Shown: positions 9,671-18,926, counted from the stretch's first letter. The stretch is DNA of 37,974 bases from an uncultured Lachnospiraceae bacterium (GCA_900317555.1 ONHF01000021.1:1-37974), one strand, 5' to 3'. Made by a program: numbers and translations. The notes: generated by a model not told the origin, from the sequence alone.

Positions 9671-9748
9671 AAATACGATAAATTGCATAATGTATTCAAA
9701 CTGACAACATTTAATGCATATAAAACGAATATTTAGTCAGATTTCCAC

Positions 9749-9777
9749 TTGCATTCCCGCGTTAAAGTGCATATTAT
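9749..9777 (+). promoter_or_regulatory. Promoter of the binding-protein gene
   Basis: TTGCAT (9749-9754), a 17-base spacer and TATTAT (9772-9777). The predicted leader is about 85 bases. It contains a possible weak stem (GATCCTT with AAGGATC just before the ribosome site), which I could not assign to any riboswitch class. Confidence 0.6.
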
Positions 9778-9869
9778 TAGGAGCATAACAACGGAAGAAC
9801 GATCCTTACCGAAGGCACCCGCAGGAAATAATGGGGAGCGCCGCTGAAGGATCCGGATTGGAGGATATT

Positions 9870-10814
9870 ATGAAGAAGGTATTGGCAGTATTACTTGCAG
9901 GCAGCATGGCGGCCGCACTCGCGGCATGCGGATCAACAAAGAGTACGGATTCGGCAGCGCAGTCAAGCGCAGCGAATACGATCGCCACCGAAGCGGCAGG
10001 CGCATCCACGGAAGCGGACGGCGCGGCGACCGAGGCTGCTGCGGCGGCAACCGAGGCAGCGGCGCAGACGGATCTTTCCGGTTCGAAGTATCTTTCCGAC
10101 GGCGTCATGACCGTAGCGCTGAACTCGACGTTCCCTCCGTTTGAGTACCTCGGTGACGGATCGGATGACTTCTCCGCGATTACGTCGAACCCGACGCAGG
10201 CGACCGGTTTTGATGTAGCGCTTGTCAATGAAATCGGCACGCGTCTTGGCGTGAAGGTGGAAATCGAAGACATGGACTTTGACGGCATCATTGCCGCAAT
10301 CGGCACGAAGGCAGATGTTGCGGCGACCGGCATGACCATCAATGACGAGCGTAAGAAATCCGTAAACTTTTCTGATCCCTATTATGATGCAACGCAGGCG
10401 GTTCTTTTAACAAAGGATTCTTCCATCGCTACAGAAGATGATCTGAAGAAGGCTTCTTCCATCGGTGTGCAGCAGGGAACTACCGGCGAGAACATCGCGC
10501 GCGGAATCAACGATGCCGCTACCGTTTCTGTGAAGAGCTTTAACCAGGCTGTCGCGGATCTGATGAACGGCAAGAACGACGCGGTGATCGTCGACCAGTC
10601 TACCGGAGAGGCTTTCCTTTCCCAGAATCCGGACAAGCTCAAACTCCTGCCCGGCTCGCAGTTCAAGTTCGATACCGAGCAGTATGGTATTGCGATGCCC
10701 AAGGATGATGAAGTGATGCTTGGAGCCATTAACGGAGCGCTGGAAGCGATGAAGGCGGACGGAACCTATGATTCTCTCGTTGAGAAGTACATCAATAATT
10801 ACGAAGCACAGTAA
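9870..10814 (+). CDS. Polar amino-acid ABC transporter substrate-binding lipoprotein
   Basis: Captures an amino acid outside the membrane for the permease/ATPase encoded downstream. The signal peptide ends in the lipobox LAAC (C20), so the mature protein is lipid-anchored. An Ala/Thr/Glu-rich linker follows (about residues 21-70). The family 3 solute-binding fold then begins with VALNSTFPPFEY and includes MTINDERKKSVNFSDPYY. The length of 314 is a little above typical because of the linker. The start at 9870 has TTGGAGGA just upstream; the longer frame from 9831 would put charged residues before the signal peptide. The substrate (Gln, Cys, His or Arg) cannot be decided from sequence alone. 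Confidence 0.93.
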   Translation: MKKVLAVLLAGSMAAALAACGSTKSTDSAAQSSAANTIATEAAGASTEADGAATEAAAAATEAAAQTDLSGSKYLSDGVMTVALNSTFPPFEYLGDGSDDFSAITSNPTQATGFDVALVNEIGTRLGVKVEIEDMDFDGIIAAIGTKADVAATGMTINDERKKSVNFSDPYYDATQAVLLTKDSSIATEDDLKKASSIGVQQGTTGENIARGINDAATVSVKSFNQAVADLMNGKNDAVIVDQSTGEAFLSQNPDKLKLLPGSQFKFDTEQYGIAMPKDDEVMLGAINGALEAMKADGTYDSLVEKYINNYEAQ

Positions 10815-10846
10815 GTTCTGAACAGTTCTGTTCGGACAGGATCTAC

Positions 10847-10902
10847 CGGGGCTGCCGCTTCCGTGACCATGGATCATGGCCGCGAAGCGCGACAGCCCCG
10901 TT
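10847..10902 (+). terminator. Intercistronic hairpin between binding protein and permease
   Basis: CGGGGCTG and CGCTTC (10847-10861) pair with GAAGCG and CAGCCCCG (10884-10900). The loop holds a smaller CCATG/CATGG hairpin. Only two Ts follow. It probably reduces read-through or protects the upstream message, so the binding protein is made in excess. Confidence 0.6.
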
Positions 10903-10928
10903 GTGATGCATACCGGCGCAATCAGGCG

Positions 10929-10957
10929 TTTTCATTCGGGCCGCTGCGTCGTATAAT
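10929..10957 (+). promoter_or_regulatory. Internal promoter for permease and ATPase genes
   Basis: TTTTCA (10929-10934), 17 bases, then a perfect TATAAT (10952-10957), just after the intercistronic hairpin. It would let the permease and ATPase be expressed separately from the binding protein. Confidence 0.5.
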
Positions 10958-11004
10958 GCAGTCATAAGTGTAACCGCGGATCAACCGCAGAAGAGGAGAG
11001 CGCG

Positions 11005-11691
11005 ATGTCGCTATCAGAGCAGTTTTACTCGGCTTTTATTAAAAACAACAGATGGCAGCTTTACCTGCAGGGCCTTGGCAAGACGATCGAAGTCACGTTT
11101 TTCGCCGCAATGCTGGGCCTTGTTCTCGGTACAGTCGCGTGCCTGCTGAACATGCAGAGAAGCAGGAACGGGAAGCGTACCGTGCTCTCGGGAATTGCGT
11201 ATGTCTATATTGATGTGATTCGCGGGACGCCTACTATGATCCAGCTGCTCATCATGTGGAACGTCATCATGGCTGCCAGCAAGAACAAGATTCTGGTCGC
11301 CAGTCTGGCCTTCGGCATCAACTCCGGCGCCTATGTCGCCGAGATTATCAGAGGCGGTATCCAGTCCGTGGATCCCGGACAGATGGAAGCCGGACGTTCC
11401 CTCGGCCTTACGAGAATCATGACGATGAAGAGCATCATTCTGCCGCAGGCATTCAAGAACTGTTTTCCGTCACTGTTAAACGAGTTTATCACTCTGTTAA
11501 AGGAAACCTCCATTGCCGGCGCGGTCGGGCTGGCAGAGCTGACCCACGCGTCCGATCAGATTTCCAGCGCGACGTTCTCGTACCTGATGCCGCTGCTTGG
11601 AGCCGCTCTGATGTATTTCGCGGTTGTCAAGTTCCTGTCCCTGGTTTTCGGCAAGGTAGAGAAAAAACTACGCGAGAGTGACAACCGTTAA
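11005..11691 (+). CDS. Polar amino-acid ABC transporter permease (HisM family)
   Basis: Integral membrane subunit forming the transport path, 228 residues with several hydrophobic helices. It has the family's EAA loop that contacts the ATPase (EAGRSLGLTRIMTMKSIILPQ, near residues 130-150) and the GTPxxxQL element (RGTPTMIQLL). Only one permease gene is present, so a homodimer is expected. A GAGGAG ribosome site precedes the start at 11005. The ATPase gene follows after 39 bases. Confidence 0.94.
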   Translation: MSLSEQFYSAFIKNNRWQLYLQGLGKTIEVTFFAAMLGLVLGTVACLLNMQRSRNGKRTVLSGIAYVYIDVIRGTPTMIQLLIMWNVIMAASKNKILVASLAFGINSGAYVAEIIRGGIQSVDPGQMEAGRSLGLTRIMTMKSIILPQAFKNCFPSLLNEFITLLKETSIAGAVGLAELTHASDQISSATFSYLMPLLGAALMYFAVVKFLSLVFGKVEKKLRESDNR

Positions 11692-11730
11692 CAGAAAACT
11701 GCCCGTTTAATTTATGGAGGATAGGAAATC

Positions 11731-12471
11731 ATGAGTGATACAGCAATGATCCGCGTCAAGGATCTGCACAAGGATTTCGGGCAGAATCATGTTTTGCGCG
11801 GAATCAATTATGAAATACAGAAAGGGCAGAAGATTGTACTGGTCGGACCTTCCGGCTGCGGCAAGAGTACCTTCCTGCGCTGCCTCGATCTGCTGGAAAC
11901 GCCGACATCGGGCGAGGTATGGCTTGATGATATCAAGGTCAACGACCCGAAGACTGACATCAACAAAGTCCGTCAGCGTATGGGCATGGTTTTCCAGCAC
12001 TTCAACCTGTTCCAGAACCTGAAAATCATTGACAATCTGACACTGGCGCCTGTAAAGCTTGGCTTGATGAATAAAGAAGAGGCCGGTGAAAAGGCACTGG
12101 AGCTGCTCCGGCGTGTCAATCTTGCCGACAAAGCGGATGCCTATCCGCACTCTCTTTCGGGCGGCCAGCAGCAGCGGATCGCAATCGTGCGTTCGCTTGC
12201 GATGAATCCCGAGGTTATGCTCTTTGATGAGCCGACTTCCGCCCTCGATCCGGAGATGGTCGGAGAGGTGCTGCAGGTTATGAAGGAGCTTGCGGAAGAA
12301 GGCATGACGATGGTCGTTGTCACGCATGAGATGGCATTCGCGCGTCAGGTGGCGAGTAAGGTCATCTTCATTGACGGCGGTCTGATTCAGGAGGAAAATA
12401 CGCCGGAAGAATTCTTCGAACATCCGAAGAACCAGAGACTGCAGGATTTCCTGTCCAAGGTTCTGGCGTAG
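11731..12471 (+). CDS. glnQ: Polar amino-acid ABC transporter ATPase (GlnQ/HisP type)
   Basis: ATP-hydrolysing subunit of the importer, 246 residues. Walker A is GPSGCGKST, the Q-loop is MVFQHFNLF, the signature is LSGGQQQR, Walker B is [13 protein letters not shown], and the switch histidine lies in VVTHEM. All elements are intact, so it should be active. A GGAGG site precedes the start. The glnQ symbol reflects family resemblance; the transported amino acid is not proven. Confidence 0.92.
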   Translation: MSDTAMIRVKDLHKDFGQNHVLRGINYEIQKGQKIVLVGPSGCGKSTFLRCLDLLETPTSGEVWLDDIKVNDPKTDINKVRQRMGMVFQHFNLFQNLKIIDNLTLAPVKLGLMNKEEAGEKALELLRRVNLADKADAYPHSLSGGQQQRIAIVRSLAMNPEVMLFDEPTSALDPEMVGEVLQVMKELAEEGMTMVVVTHEMAFARQVASKVIFIDGGLIQEENTPEEFFEHPKNQRLQDFLSKVLA

Positions 12472-12498
12472 TGAATAGAATGTATTCCGGCGAAGGCA

Positions 12499-12520
12499 CC
12501 CGCCCGGGCGGGCTTGTTTT
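12499..12520 (+). terminator. Terminator-like palindrome after the ABC importer
   Basis: A perfect 14-bp GC palindrome (CCCGCCCGGGCGGG, 12499-12512) is followed by CTTGTTTT. An outer pair, TCCGGCG (12486-12492) with CGCCGGA (12522-12528), can close a second stem around it. It separates the importer from hisC, although hisC starts only 34 bases later. Confidence 0.55.
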
Positions 12521-12553
12521 CCGCCGGATATTTCTGTATAAAGAGGAAAACAT

Positions 12554-13675
12554 ATGTCGTGGGAAAATCTTGTACGTAAAGTGGAGCCTTACACCGCGGG
12601 AGAGCAGCCGAAGGACCGGACGGTCATCAAGCTGAATACAAACGAGTGCCCGTATCCGCCCGCACCTGCCGTCAAAACAGCACTGGATATTCTCCGGAAC
12701 GAAACGCCGGATCTGCGTCTGTATCCGGATATGGACGCGTCGATGCTTGTGGAATCCATCGCGGCCTGCTATCATGTGAATCCGGAACAGGTTTTTACAG
12801 GCGTGGGCTCGGATGATGTCCTTTCCATGAGCTTTCTGACGTTCTTTACAAACGGGCGGAAGATTCTGTTCCCGGATGTCACCTATTCTTTTTATGACGT
12901 ATGGGCGGATCTGTACAGGATTCCGTATGCGCTGGTTCCGCTGCGGGAAGATTTCACGATTGATCCGGAAAATTATATTCCGGGAAGCACGGCTTATGCA
13001 GGAGATGCACCCTGTACCGCAAATGGCGGGTATTTACTGGAGAAAGGCTGCGGCGGAATTGTTTTTCCGAATCCGAATGCGCCGACCGGCGTAGAGCTGC
13101 CGCTCGATGCAATCGAGCGGATTGTCAGCGCAAACAGGGACTGCGTCGTCATTGTCGATGAAGCATACATCGATTTCGGAGCTGCAAGTGCGCAGGCTTT
13201 GATTGACCGGTACGACAACCTGCTGGTTGTGCAGACGTTTTCGAAGTCAAGGGCGATGGCCGGCATGCGGATCGGATTTGCACTTGGTCAGGAAAAGCTG
13301 ATCCGCTGCCTGAAAGACGTGAAGTTTTCGTTTAATTCCTATACGATGAATCTGCCGTCGATCCTTCTTGGTACGGCTGCGGTAAAGGACGACGCGTATT
13401 TCCACGAGACGACGAAGAAGATTGTCCGTACAAGAGAACGCTTTAAAAAGCAGCTGCGGGCGCTCGGCTTCGAATTCCCGGATTCCATGACGAACTTCGT
13501 TTTCGTAAGGCATCCGGAAATGTCAGGGAAAGAGCTGTTTTTAAAGCTGCGGGAGAGAAAGATTATTGTGCGGCGTTTTGACAGGCCGCGCATTGATGAT
13601 TATCTGCGTATCACGATCGGAACCGATGAGCAGATGGATGCGGTGATTACAGCACTTAAGGAGATTTTATGCTGA
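12554..13675 (+). CDS. hisC: Histidinol-phosphate aminotransferase
   Basis: PLP enzyme of fold type I that makes histidinol phosphate in histidine synthesis. The 373-residue protein opens with the LNTNECPYPP block typical of HisC. The PLP lysine is K231 in TFSKSRAMAGMRIG, and the VDEAYIDF and RITIG blocks are present. The start has an AGAGGAAA site. No other his genes are in the window, so a related aminotransferase role (for example on aromatic amino acids) is possible. The downstream gene overlaps its end by 7 bases, which places it first in a five-gene run. Confidence 0.88.
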   Translation: MSWENLVRKVEPYTAGEQPKDRTVIKLNTNECPYPPAPAVKTALDILRNETPDLRLYPDMDASMLVESIAACYHVNPEQVFTGVGSDDVLSMSFLTFFTNGRKILFPDVTYSFYDVWADLYRIPYALVPLREDFTIDPENYIPGSTAYAGDAPCTANGGYLLEKGCGGIVFPNPNAPTGVELPLDAIERIVSANRDCVVIVDEAYIDFGAASAQALIDRYDNLLVVQTFSKSRAMAGMRIGFALGQEKLIRCLKDVKFSFNSYTMNLPSILLGTAAVKDDAYFHETTKKIVRTRERFKKQLRALGFEFPDSMTNFVFVRHPEMSGKELFLKLRERKIIVRRFDRPRIDDYLRITIGTDEQMDAVITALKEILC

Positions 13676-14160
13676 AACATTATCTTTACGTATTTTTCAT
13701 ATCGATGGTGCCGATTGTGGAGCTGCGCGGCGCTGTTCCCATCGCGACGGCATATCATGCGGCGGACCCGTCGTTCAGCCTGCCGCTTGCCTATGTCCTG
13801 ATTGCCATCGGAAACATGCTTCCGGTGCCGTTTATTTTCTTTTTTGCCCGCAAGGTTCTGGAGTGGGGAAAGGACAAACCGGTGATCGGGAAGTTCTTTA
13901 CGTTCTGTCTTGAAAAAGGACATAAAGGCGGCGAAAAGTTAAAGAGTTCCGCCGGGCGCGGACTTTACTGGGCGCTTCTGTTATTTGTCGGTATTCCGCT
14001 GCCCGGAACCGGCGCATGGACCGGAACGCTTGCTTCTTCTTTCCTCGACATGGACTTTAAGAAAAGTGTCGTGGCGGTCATGGGCGGCGTCGCGCTTGCC
14101 GGTGTGATCATGGCAGTGCTCAGCGGCGCAGTGGCGGCAGGAGTCGGTGCTGTCCGGTGA
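13669..14160 (+). CDS. Small multidrug export family membrane protein
   Basis: A 163-residue integral membrane protein resembling COG2426 (Pfam small multi-drug export). The N-terminus FISMVPIVELRGAVPI matches the family's opening signature, and LFVGIPLPGTGAWTG is a second conserved block. About four hydrophobic segments are visible. The family name is historical and I know of no firm transport substrate. The start overlaps the hisC stop by 7 bases, so translation is probably coupled. Confidence 0.85.
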   Translation: MLKHYLYVFFISMVPIVELRGAVPIATAYHAADPSFSLPLAYVLIAIGNMLPVPFIFFFARKVLEWGKDKPVIGKFFTFCLEKGHKGGEKLKSSAGRGLYWALLLFVGIPLPGTGAWTGTLASSFLDMDFKKSVVAVMGGVALAGVIMAVLSGAVAAGVGAVR

Positions 14161-14200
14161 ACGGACATTCCGCGCTGCAGGATAAGGAGAATGGAATTTC

Positions 14201-16129
14201 ATGAAAGACGGATTTATTAAGGCGGCGGCCGCTGTTCCTGTAATCAAGGTTGCGGACCCTGTCTGTAACGCGGAGCGGATCATTGCGCTTTATAAGGAAG
14301 CAGTGGAAAACGGCGCGAAGATTATCGTGTTTCCGGAGCTTTGCATTACCGGTTATACCTGCCACGATCTGTTTTTGCAGGATGAGCTGCTGCGCGGTGC
14401 TGCTGCCGCGCTCGAACAGATCGCCAAGGCAACAGAGGGAGATGACGCGCTGGCTTTCGTGGGCTTTCCGCTCGAATGGGAAGGAAAGCTTTACAATACG
14501 GCGGCGGTTTTGCAGGGAGGAAAGATTCTCGCGTTTATTCCCAAGAGGTTTCTTCCGAATTATGCGGAATTCTACGAGCTGCGGCAGTTCACGCCGGGGC
14601 CTTCCGTGGCGGAGATGATTTCTTATGGCGGCAGACAGATTCCGTTTGGCAGCAGGATCATTCTGGATGTGGATTGCATAAAAGATCTGGAAATCGCAGC
14701 GGAAATCTGTGAGGACGCGTGGGTTGTCAACGCGCCGGATATCGAACACGCGATGGCGGGCGCCAATGTCATTGTCAATCTGTCGGCGTCCAATGAAACG
14801 GTCGGGAAGGATGATTACCGCCGGATGCTCTTTTCTTCGATCAGCGCGCGCACGATGACGGATTACATTTACTGCAGCGCGGGAGACGGGGAGTCCACCC
14901 AGGACATTGTTTTCGGCGGCCGCATCATGATGCTGGAAAACGGCACGATGCTTTCGGAGCGCGGGATTTTCGATAATCCGTATAATTCCGGCAAAATCAC
15001 TTTTGCCGACCTTGACATTTCCCGTCTGAACTTTGAACGGCGCCGGATGACGACATATTTTTCCGTGCAGCCTGAGAACTATCTGCACCTGCCGGTACAT
15101 ATGGAGAGGGTGGAGACGCGGCTGCAGCGCTGTTTTGATCCGCATCCGTTTGTCCCTTCCGACAGAGAAGGCAGAAACAGGCGCTGCGAGGAGATCCTGA
15201 ATATTCAGGCCAGAGGACTTGCGAAAAGGCTGAGTCATATCGGATGCAAAGCCGCGGTCATCGGCGTATCGGGAGGCCTTGATTCGACGCTCGCACTGCT
15301 TGTCACCGCGCGTGCATTTGATCTGCTCGGCATCTCCAGGGAGAATATTCAAGCGGTCACGATGCCGGCTTTCGGGACGACAGACCGCACCTACAACAAT
15401 GCGCTGACGCTTGCGAAGACGCTGCATACAACGCTCATGGAAGTGAATATCCGCGCGAGCGTGACACAGCATTTTCAGGACATCGGACAGGATATGGAGA
15501 ACCACGACGTCACGTACGAGAACGGTCAGGCCAGGGAGCGCACGCAGGTGCTCATGGATCTTGCGAATAAAGCGGGCGGCATCGTTATCGGTACCGGTGA
15601 CCTTTCCGAGCTTGCGCTTGGCTGGGCAACTTATAACGGCGATCATATGTCGATGTACGGCGTTAACTGCGGTGTGCCGAAGACGCTGGTATCGCATCTG
15701 GTGCGGTTTTTCGCGGAGACAACCGGCGACGAACAGCTCTCGAAATGTCTTTTCGATGTTCTGGATACACCGGTCAGCCCGGAGCTTTTGCCGCCGACCG
15801 GCGACGGAACCATTTCGCAGAAGACCGAGGACCTTGTGGGCCCGTATGAGCTGCATGACTTTTTCCTCTACCATGTCCTCCGGGCGGGAGAGCGGCCGCG
15901 CAAGATCTACAGAGAGGCAAAACTCGCGTTCTCGGGCGTGTACAGCGATGAGGTGATTCTGCAGTGGGAGAAGACATTTTACAAGCGTTTTTTCGCGCAG
16001 CAGTTTAAAAGGTCCTGCCTGCCGGACGGCCCGAAAGTCGGTTCGGTCGCGGTCTCGCCAAGAGGAGATCTTCGGATGCCTTCGGACGCTTCGCGGAATT
16101 TGTGGATGAAGGAGTTGGAACAATTATGA
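14201..16129 (+). CDS. nadE: Glutamine-dependent NAD+ synthase
   Basis: Converts deaminated NAD to NAD using ammonia channelled from glutamine. The 642 residues contain an N-terminal nitrilase-type amidase with the E46, K115, C170 triad (VFPELCITGY, PKRFLPNY, EICEDAW). A C-terminal synthetase follows with the PP-loop SGGLDS at 357-362 and the IGTGDLSELALGW block. An AAGGAG site lies 10 bases before the start. The stop overlaps the dapF start as ATGA. The full two-domain length means no separate amidase is needed. Confidence 0.96.
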   Translation: MKDGFIKAAAAVPVIKVADPVCNAERIIALYKEAVENGAKIIVFPELCITGYTCHDLFLQDELLRGAAAALEQIAKATEGDDALAFVGFPLEWEGKLYNTAAVLQGGKILAFIPKRFLPNYAEFYELRQFTPGPSVAEMISYGGRQIPFGSRIILDVDCIKDLEIAAEICEDAWVVNAPDIEHAMAGANVIVNLSASNETVGKDDYRRMLFSSISARTMTDYIYCSAGDGESTQDIVFGGRIMMLENGTMLSERGIFDNPYNSGKITFADLDISRLNFERRRMTTYFSVQPENYLHLPVHMERVETRLQRCFDPHPFVPSDREGRNRRCEEILNIQARGLAKRLSHIGCKAAVIGVSGGLDSTLALLVTARAFDLLGISRENIQAVTMPAFGTTDRTYNNALTLAKTLHTTLMEVNIRASVTQHFQDIGQDMENHDVTYENGQARERTQVLMDLANKAGGIVIGTGDLSELALGWATYNGDHMSMYGVNCGVPKTLVSHLVRFFAETTGDEQLSKCLFDVLDTPVSPELLPPTGDGTISQKTEDLVGPYELHDFFLYHVLRAGERPRKIYREAKLAFSGVYSDEVILQWEKTFYKRFFAQQFKRSCLPDGPKVGSVAVSPRGDLRMPSDASRNLWMKELEQL

Positions 16130-17022
16130 TCCTGCATTTTACGAAGATGCATGGCTGCGGCAATGACTATGTGTACATCAACGGTTTTACCGAACATATT
16201 CCGCAGGAGGAAAAGCCCGCACTGGTGCGCCGCCTGTCTGACCGGCATTTCGGTATCGGCGGCGACGGTGTGATTTTCATCAATCCTGTGAAAGCGCAGG
16301 AGTCTGCCGCGGATTTTGAAATGGAAATGTGGAACGCGGACGGCACGCGAGCGGAGATGTGCGGCAACGGCATCCGGTGCGTCGCGAAGTACGTCTACGA
16401 TCATGGGATGATCAATTCGGAAAATTTTAATATTGTCAGTGCGGGCAAGATCAAGAAGATCGAGCTTACGGTTAAGAACGGGAAAGCGGTCATGGCGAGA
16501 GTTAACATGGGCGCGCCGGTTCTGAACGCGGCGGATATTCCGGTGTCTCTGCCTTCCATTTCCGGCGCGGACAAGGGCAACGCTGCTTTGCCGGAAACGC
16601 TTGTCATTGGCGCGCCGATCACGGTACAGGACAAAACATACCATATGACCTGTGTCTCGATGGGAAACCCGCACGCGGTTGTTTTTGTGGATGATACTGC
16701 TTCTCTGGACATCGACAGGATCGGACCGGACTTCGAGCATCACCCGTATTTCCCGGCGAGGACCAACACGGAATTCGTGCAGGTTGTTTCGAGAGATTAT
16801 GTTAAGATGAGAGTCTATGAACGCGGAACCGGCGAAACGCTTGCCTGCGGAACCGGCTGCTGCGCGACAGCAGTCGCCTGCGTGCTGAACGGCCTTACGG
16901 ACAACACGATCACGGTCGAGGTTCTGGGAGGAAAACTCCGGATTGAATGGGACAAAGAGACGAATGAGGTGTTTATGACCGGTCCGGCGGAAACTGTTTT
17001 TGACGGTACGATGGAAATCTGA
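16126..17022 (+). CDS. dapF: Diaminopimelate epimerase
   Basis: Interconverts LL- and meso-diaminopimelate for lysine and peptidoglycan synthesis. The two catalytic cysteines are C79 (EMCGNGIRC) and C241 (LACGTGCC). The N-terminus FTKMHGCGNDYVYI is typical. I chose the ATG at 16126, which shares ATGA with the nadE stop and follows GGAG; the in-frame ATG at 16102 adds eight residues not expected in the family. At 298 residues it is slightly longer than usual. It is followed after 26 bases by dapL, which supplies its substrate. Confidence 0.96.
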   Translation: MILHFTKMHGCGNDYVYINGFTEHIPQEEKPALVRRLSDRHFGIGGDGVIFINPVKAQESAADFEMEMWNADGTRAEMCGNGIRCVAKYVYDHGMINSENFNIVSAGKIKKIELTVKNGKAVMARVNMGAPVLNAADIPVSLPSISGADKGNAALPETLVIGAPITVQDKTYHMTCVSMGNPHAVVFVDDTASLDIDRIGPDFEHHPYFPARTNTEFVQVVSRDYVKMRVYERGTGETLACGTGCCATAVACVLNGLTDNTITVEVLGGKLRIEWDKETNEVFMTGPAETVFDGTMEI

Positions 17023-17048
17023 TTTAATTACCATTTCAGGAGGAGAAT

Positions 17049-18266
17049 ATGTTTCAGGCGAACAGTGATTATTTGAAGTTACCGGGAAGCTATCTGTTTT
17101 CCACGATTGCGAAGAAGACGAACGCATATATGGCGGAGCATCCGGATGCTTCGCTGATCCGTATGGGAATCGGCGATGTGACGCAGCCGCTGCCGCCCGC
17201 GGTTATTGAGGCATTGCACAAGGCTGTCGATGAAATGGGCAGGGCAGAGACCTTTCGCGGCTACGCGCCCGACCTCGGCTACGAATTTCTGCGTCACGCG
17301 ATTGCGGAGAATGATTACAGAGCAAGAGGCTGTGAAATCGCGGATGATGAGGTCTTTGTTTCCGACGGCGCCAAGAGCGATTCCGGCAATATTCAGGAAA
17401 TTTTCGAGAAGGATAATGTGATCGCGGTCTGCGATCCGGTTTATCCTGTTTATGTGGATTCCAACGTCATGGCAGGCCGTACAGGTGAATATGATGATAA
17501 GACAACGCGCTGGAGCAATGTCGTCTACATGCCCTGCACGGAGAAAAACGGCTTCTGCCCGGCATTTCCGGACAGAACACCGGATATCATCTACATCTGC
17601 TCCCCGAACAACCCGACCGGTACGGCGCTGAACAGGCAGCAGCTCCAGATCTGGGTGGATTATGCGAATGCAAACAAGGCGGTGATCATCTTTGATTCCG
17701 CTTATGAAGCCTATATCTGTGAGGACGATATCCCGCACTCGATCTTCGAGTGTGAAGGCGCGAGGACCTGTGCCATCGAGATCAAGTCCTTCTCCAAGAA
17801 CGCGGCGTTCACAGGCCTTCGCCTTGGCGCGACGATAATCCCGAAGGACCTCAAAGACGGGAACGGACATGACCTGTACAGCCTCTGGGCACGCCGTCAC
17901 GGAACCAAATACAACGGCGCTCCTTATATCGTACAGCGCGCCGGCGAGGCCTGCTATACAGAAGACGGTAAGCAGCAGATCAAAGAGATGGTCGGACGTT
18001 ATATGAAGAATGCGTCTTTCATTAAGACAAGCCTGAAAGACATGGGCTACGAGGTCTATGGCGGTGTGAACAGTCCGTATATCTGGCTGAAGGCGCCGCA
18101 TGATATGACTTCCTGGGAATTCTTTGATTATCTGCTTGATAAGGCGCATGTTGTCGGAACACCCGGTTCCGGATTCGGACCTTCCGGCGAGCACTTCTTC
18201 CGTCTGACGAGCTTCGGCACGTATGAAAACTCGCAGGAAGCGATGCGCAGAATCAAAGAGCTGTAA
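17049..18266 (+). CDS. dapL: LL-diaminopimelate aminotransferase
   Basis: PLP enzyme that makes LL-diaminopimelate directly from tetrahydrodipicolinate and glutamate, bypassing the acylated dapC/D/E route. The 405-residue length fits. It has the family start NSDYLKLPGSYLF, the SDGAKSD block, the CSPNNPTGT loop and the PLP lysine K250 in SFSKNAAFTG. A strong AGGAGG site precedes the start. Being adjacent to dapF, it completes the last two steps to meso-diaminopimelate. Confidence 0.97.
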   Translation: MFQANSDYLKLPGSYLFSTIAKKTNAYMAEHPDASLIRMGIGDVTQPLPPAVIEALHKAVDEMGRAETFRGYAPDLGYEFLRHAIAENDYRARGCEIADDEVFVSDGAKSDSGNIQEIFEKDNVIAVCDPVYPVYVDSNVMAGRTGEYDDKTTRWSNVVYMPCTEKNGFCPAFPDRTPDIIYICSPNNPTGTALNRQQLQIWVDYANANKAVIIFDSAYEAYICEDDIPHSIFECEGARTCAIEIKSFSKNAAFTGLRLGATIIPKDLKDGNGHDLYSLWARRHGTKYNGAPYIVQRAGEACYTEDGKQQIKEMVGRYMKNASFIKTSLKDMGYEVYGGVNSPYIWLKAPHDMTSWEFFDYLLDKAHVVGTPGSGFGPSGEHFFRLTSFGTYENSQEAMRRIKEL

Positions 18267-18282
18267 TTACAGGGCGCAGCAG

Positions 18283-18334
18283 CCGGCCGGCACAGCGCAG
18301 CGGCAGTCCCGCCGCGGACTTGCCCGCCGGCCGG
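18283..18334 (+). terminator. GC-rich hairpin after dapL
   Basis: CCGGCCGGC (18283-18291) pairs with GCCGGCCGG (18326-18334), with a smaller GCGGC/GCCGC stem inside. There is no T run. It overlaps the -35 and spacer of the next promoter. It may be a weak terminator for the hisC-dapL run. Confidence 0.4.
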
Positions 18335-18348
18335 AATTGTACTAAAAT
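18320..18348 (+). promoter_or_regulatory. Promoter of the SEC-C protein gene
   Basis: TTGCCC (18320-18325), 17 bases, TAAAAT (18343-18348). The leader to the start codon is about 60 bases and ends in a GGAGGAACG ribosome site. Confidence 0.5.
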
Positions 18349-18416
18349 ATTTTCGTTGCTGCGGAGCGGTTTGCTTTGCGGTGATGAATTGAGAAATTTT
18401 CGGAGGAACGAGAACA

Positions 18417-18926
18417 ATGGGTTTACTCGAAGAATGGCGCGCGAAAGCCTATAACGAGAAGGCGGATCAGGGGCAGCTCCAGAAGCTCTGGAGTGATTAT
18501 TTCCTGAAGGAGAAGAATATCTACGCGGAGCTTCTGAAGAATCCTGATGAGGAAGTAAAGGGCACGGTCCGCGAGCTCGCGCATAAATACGATAATTCAA
18601 TCGAATTTATGGTCGGTTTCCTTGACGGCATCAACGATTCCTTAAAGACACCGAATCCGATTGAAAATGATCTGACCGAAGATACAGAGGTTTCCCTTGC
18701 GTTTGACAAAGAGAAGCTTTACAAGAACATGGTCGCGGCGGAAGCGGAGTGGCTGTACGGCCTGCCGGAATGGGATTCGATCTTCGACAAGGAGACGCAG
18801 CACAAGCTGTATCTTGAGCAGAAGAAGTCCGGCACGATTGTGAAGGGCAAGAAGATTTATCCGAATGATCCCTGCCCTTGCGGATCAGGCAAAAAGTATA
18901 AGAAATGTCACGGTAGAAACGTCTGA
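18417..18926 (+). CDS. SEC-C zinc-motif protein
   Basis: A 169-residue protein of unknown function. The first 145 residues are charged and mostly helical in character. The C-terminus carries the SEC-C motif [16 protein letters not shown] (about residues 150-165), the zinc-binding tail also found on SecA, where it contacts SecB or ribosomes. Here it is attached to a different body, so a role with the ribosome or protein quality control is only inference. A 42-residue membrane protein gene follows after 30 bases. Confidence 0.8.
   Translation: MGLLEEWRAKAYNEKADQGQLQKLWSDYFLKEKNIYAELLKNPDEEVKGTVRELAHKYDNSIEFMVGFLDGINDSLKTPNPIENDLTEDTEVSLAFDKEKLYKNMVAAEAEWLYGLPEWDSIFDKETQHKLYLEQKKSGTIVKGKKIYPNDPCPCGSGKKYKKCHGRNV

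Noticed and set aside
9784-9865. Riboswitch in the importer leader
   Set aside because: A CCGAAGG word and a weak GATCCTT/AAGGATC stem are present, but the conserved cores of glycine, lysine, SAM or T-box elements are absent.
14120-16123. A 667-codon open frame on the minus strand opposite nadE
   Set aside because: It mirrors nadE, which has full catalytic motifs. The translation shows no recognisable domain, is rich in Arg and His, and has no ribosome site. Long antisense frames are common in GC-rich coding DNA.
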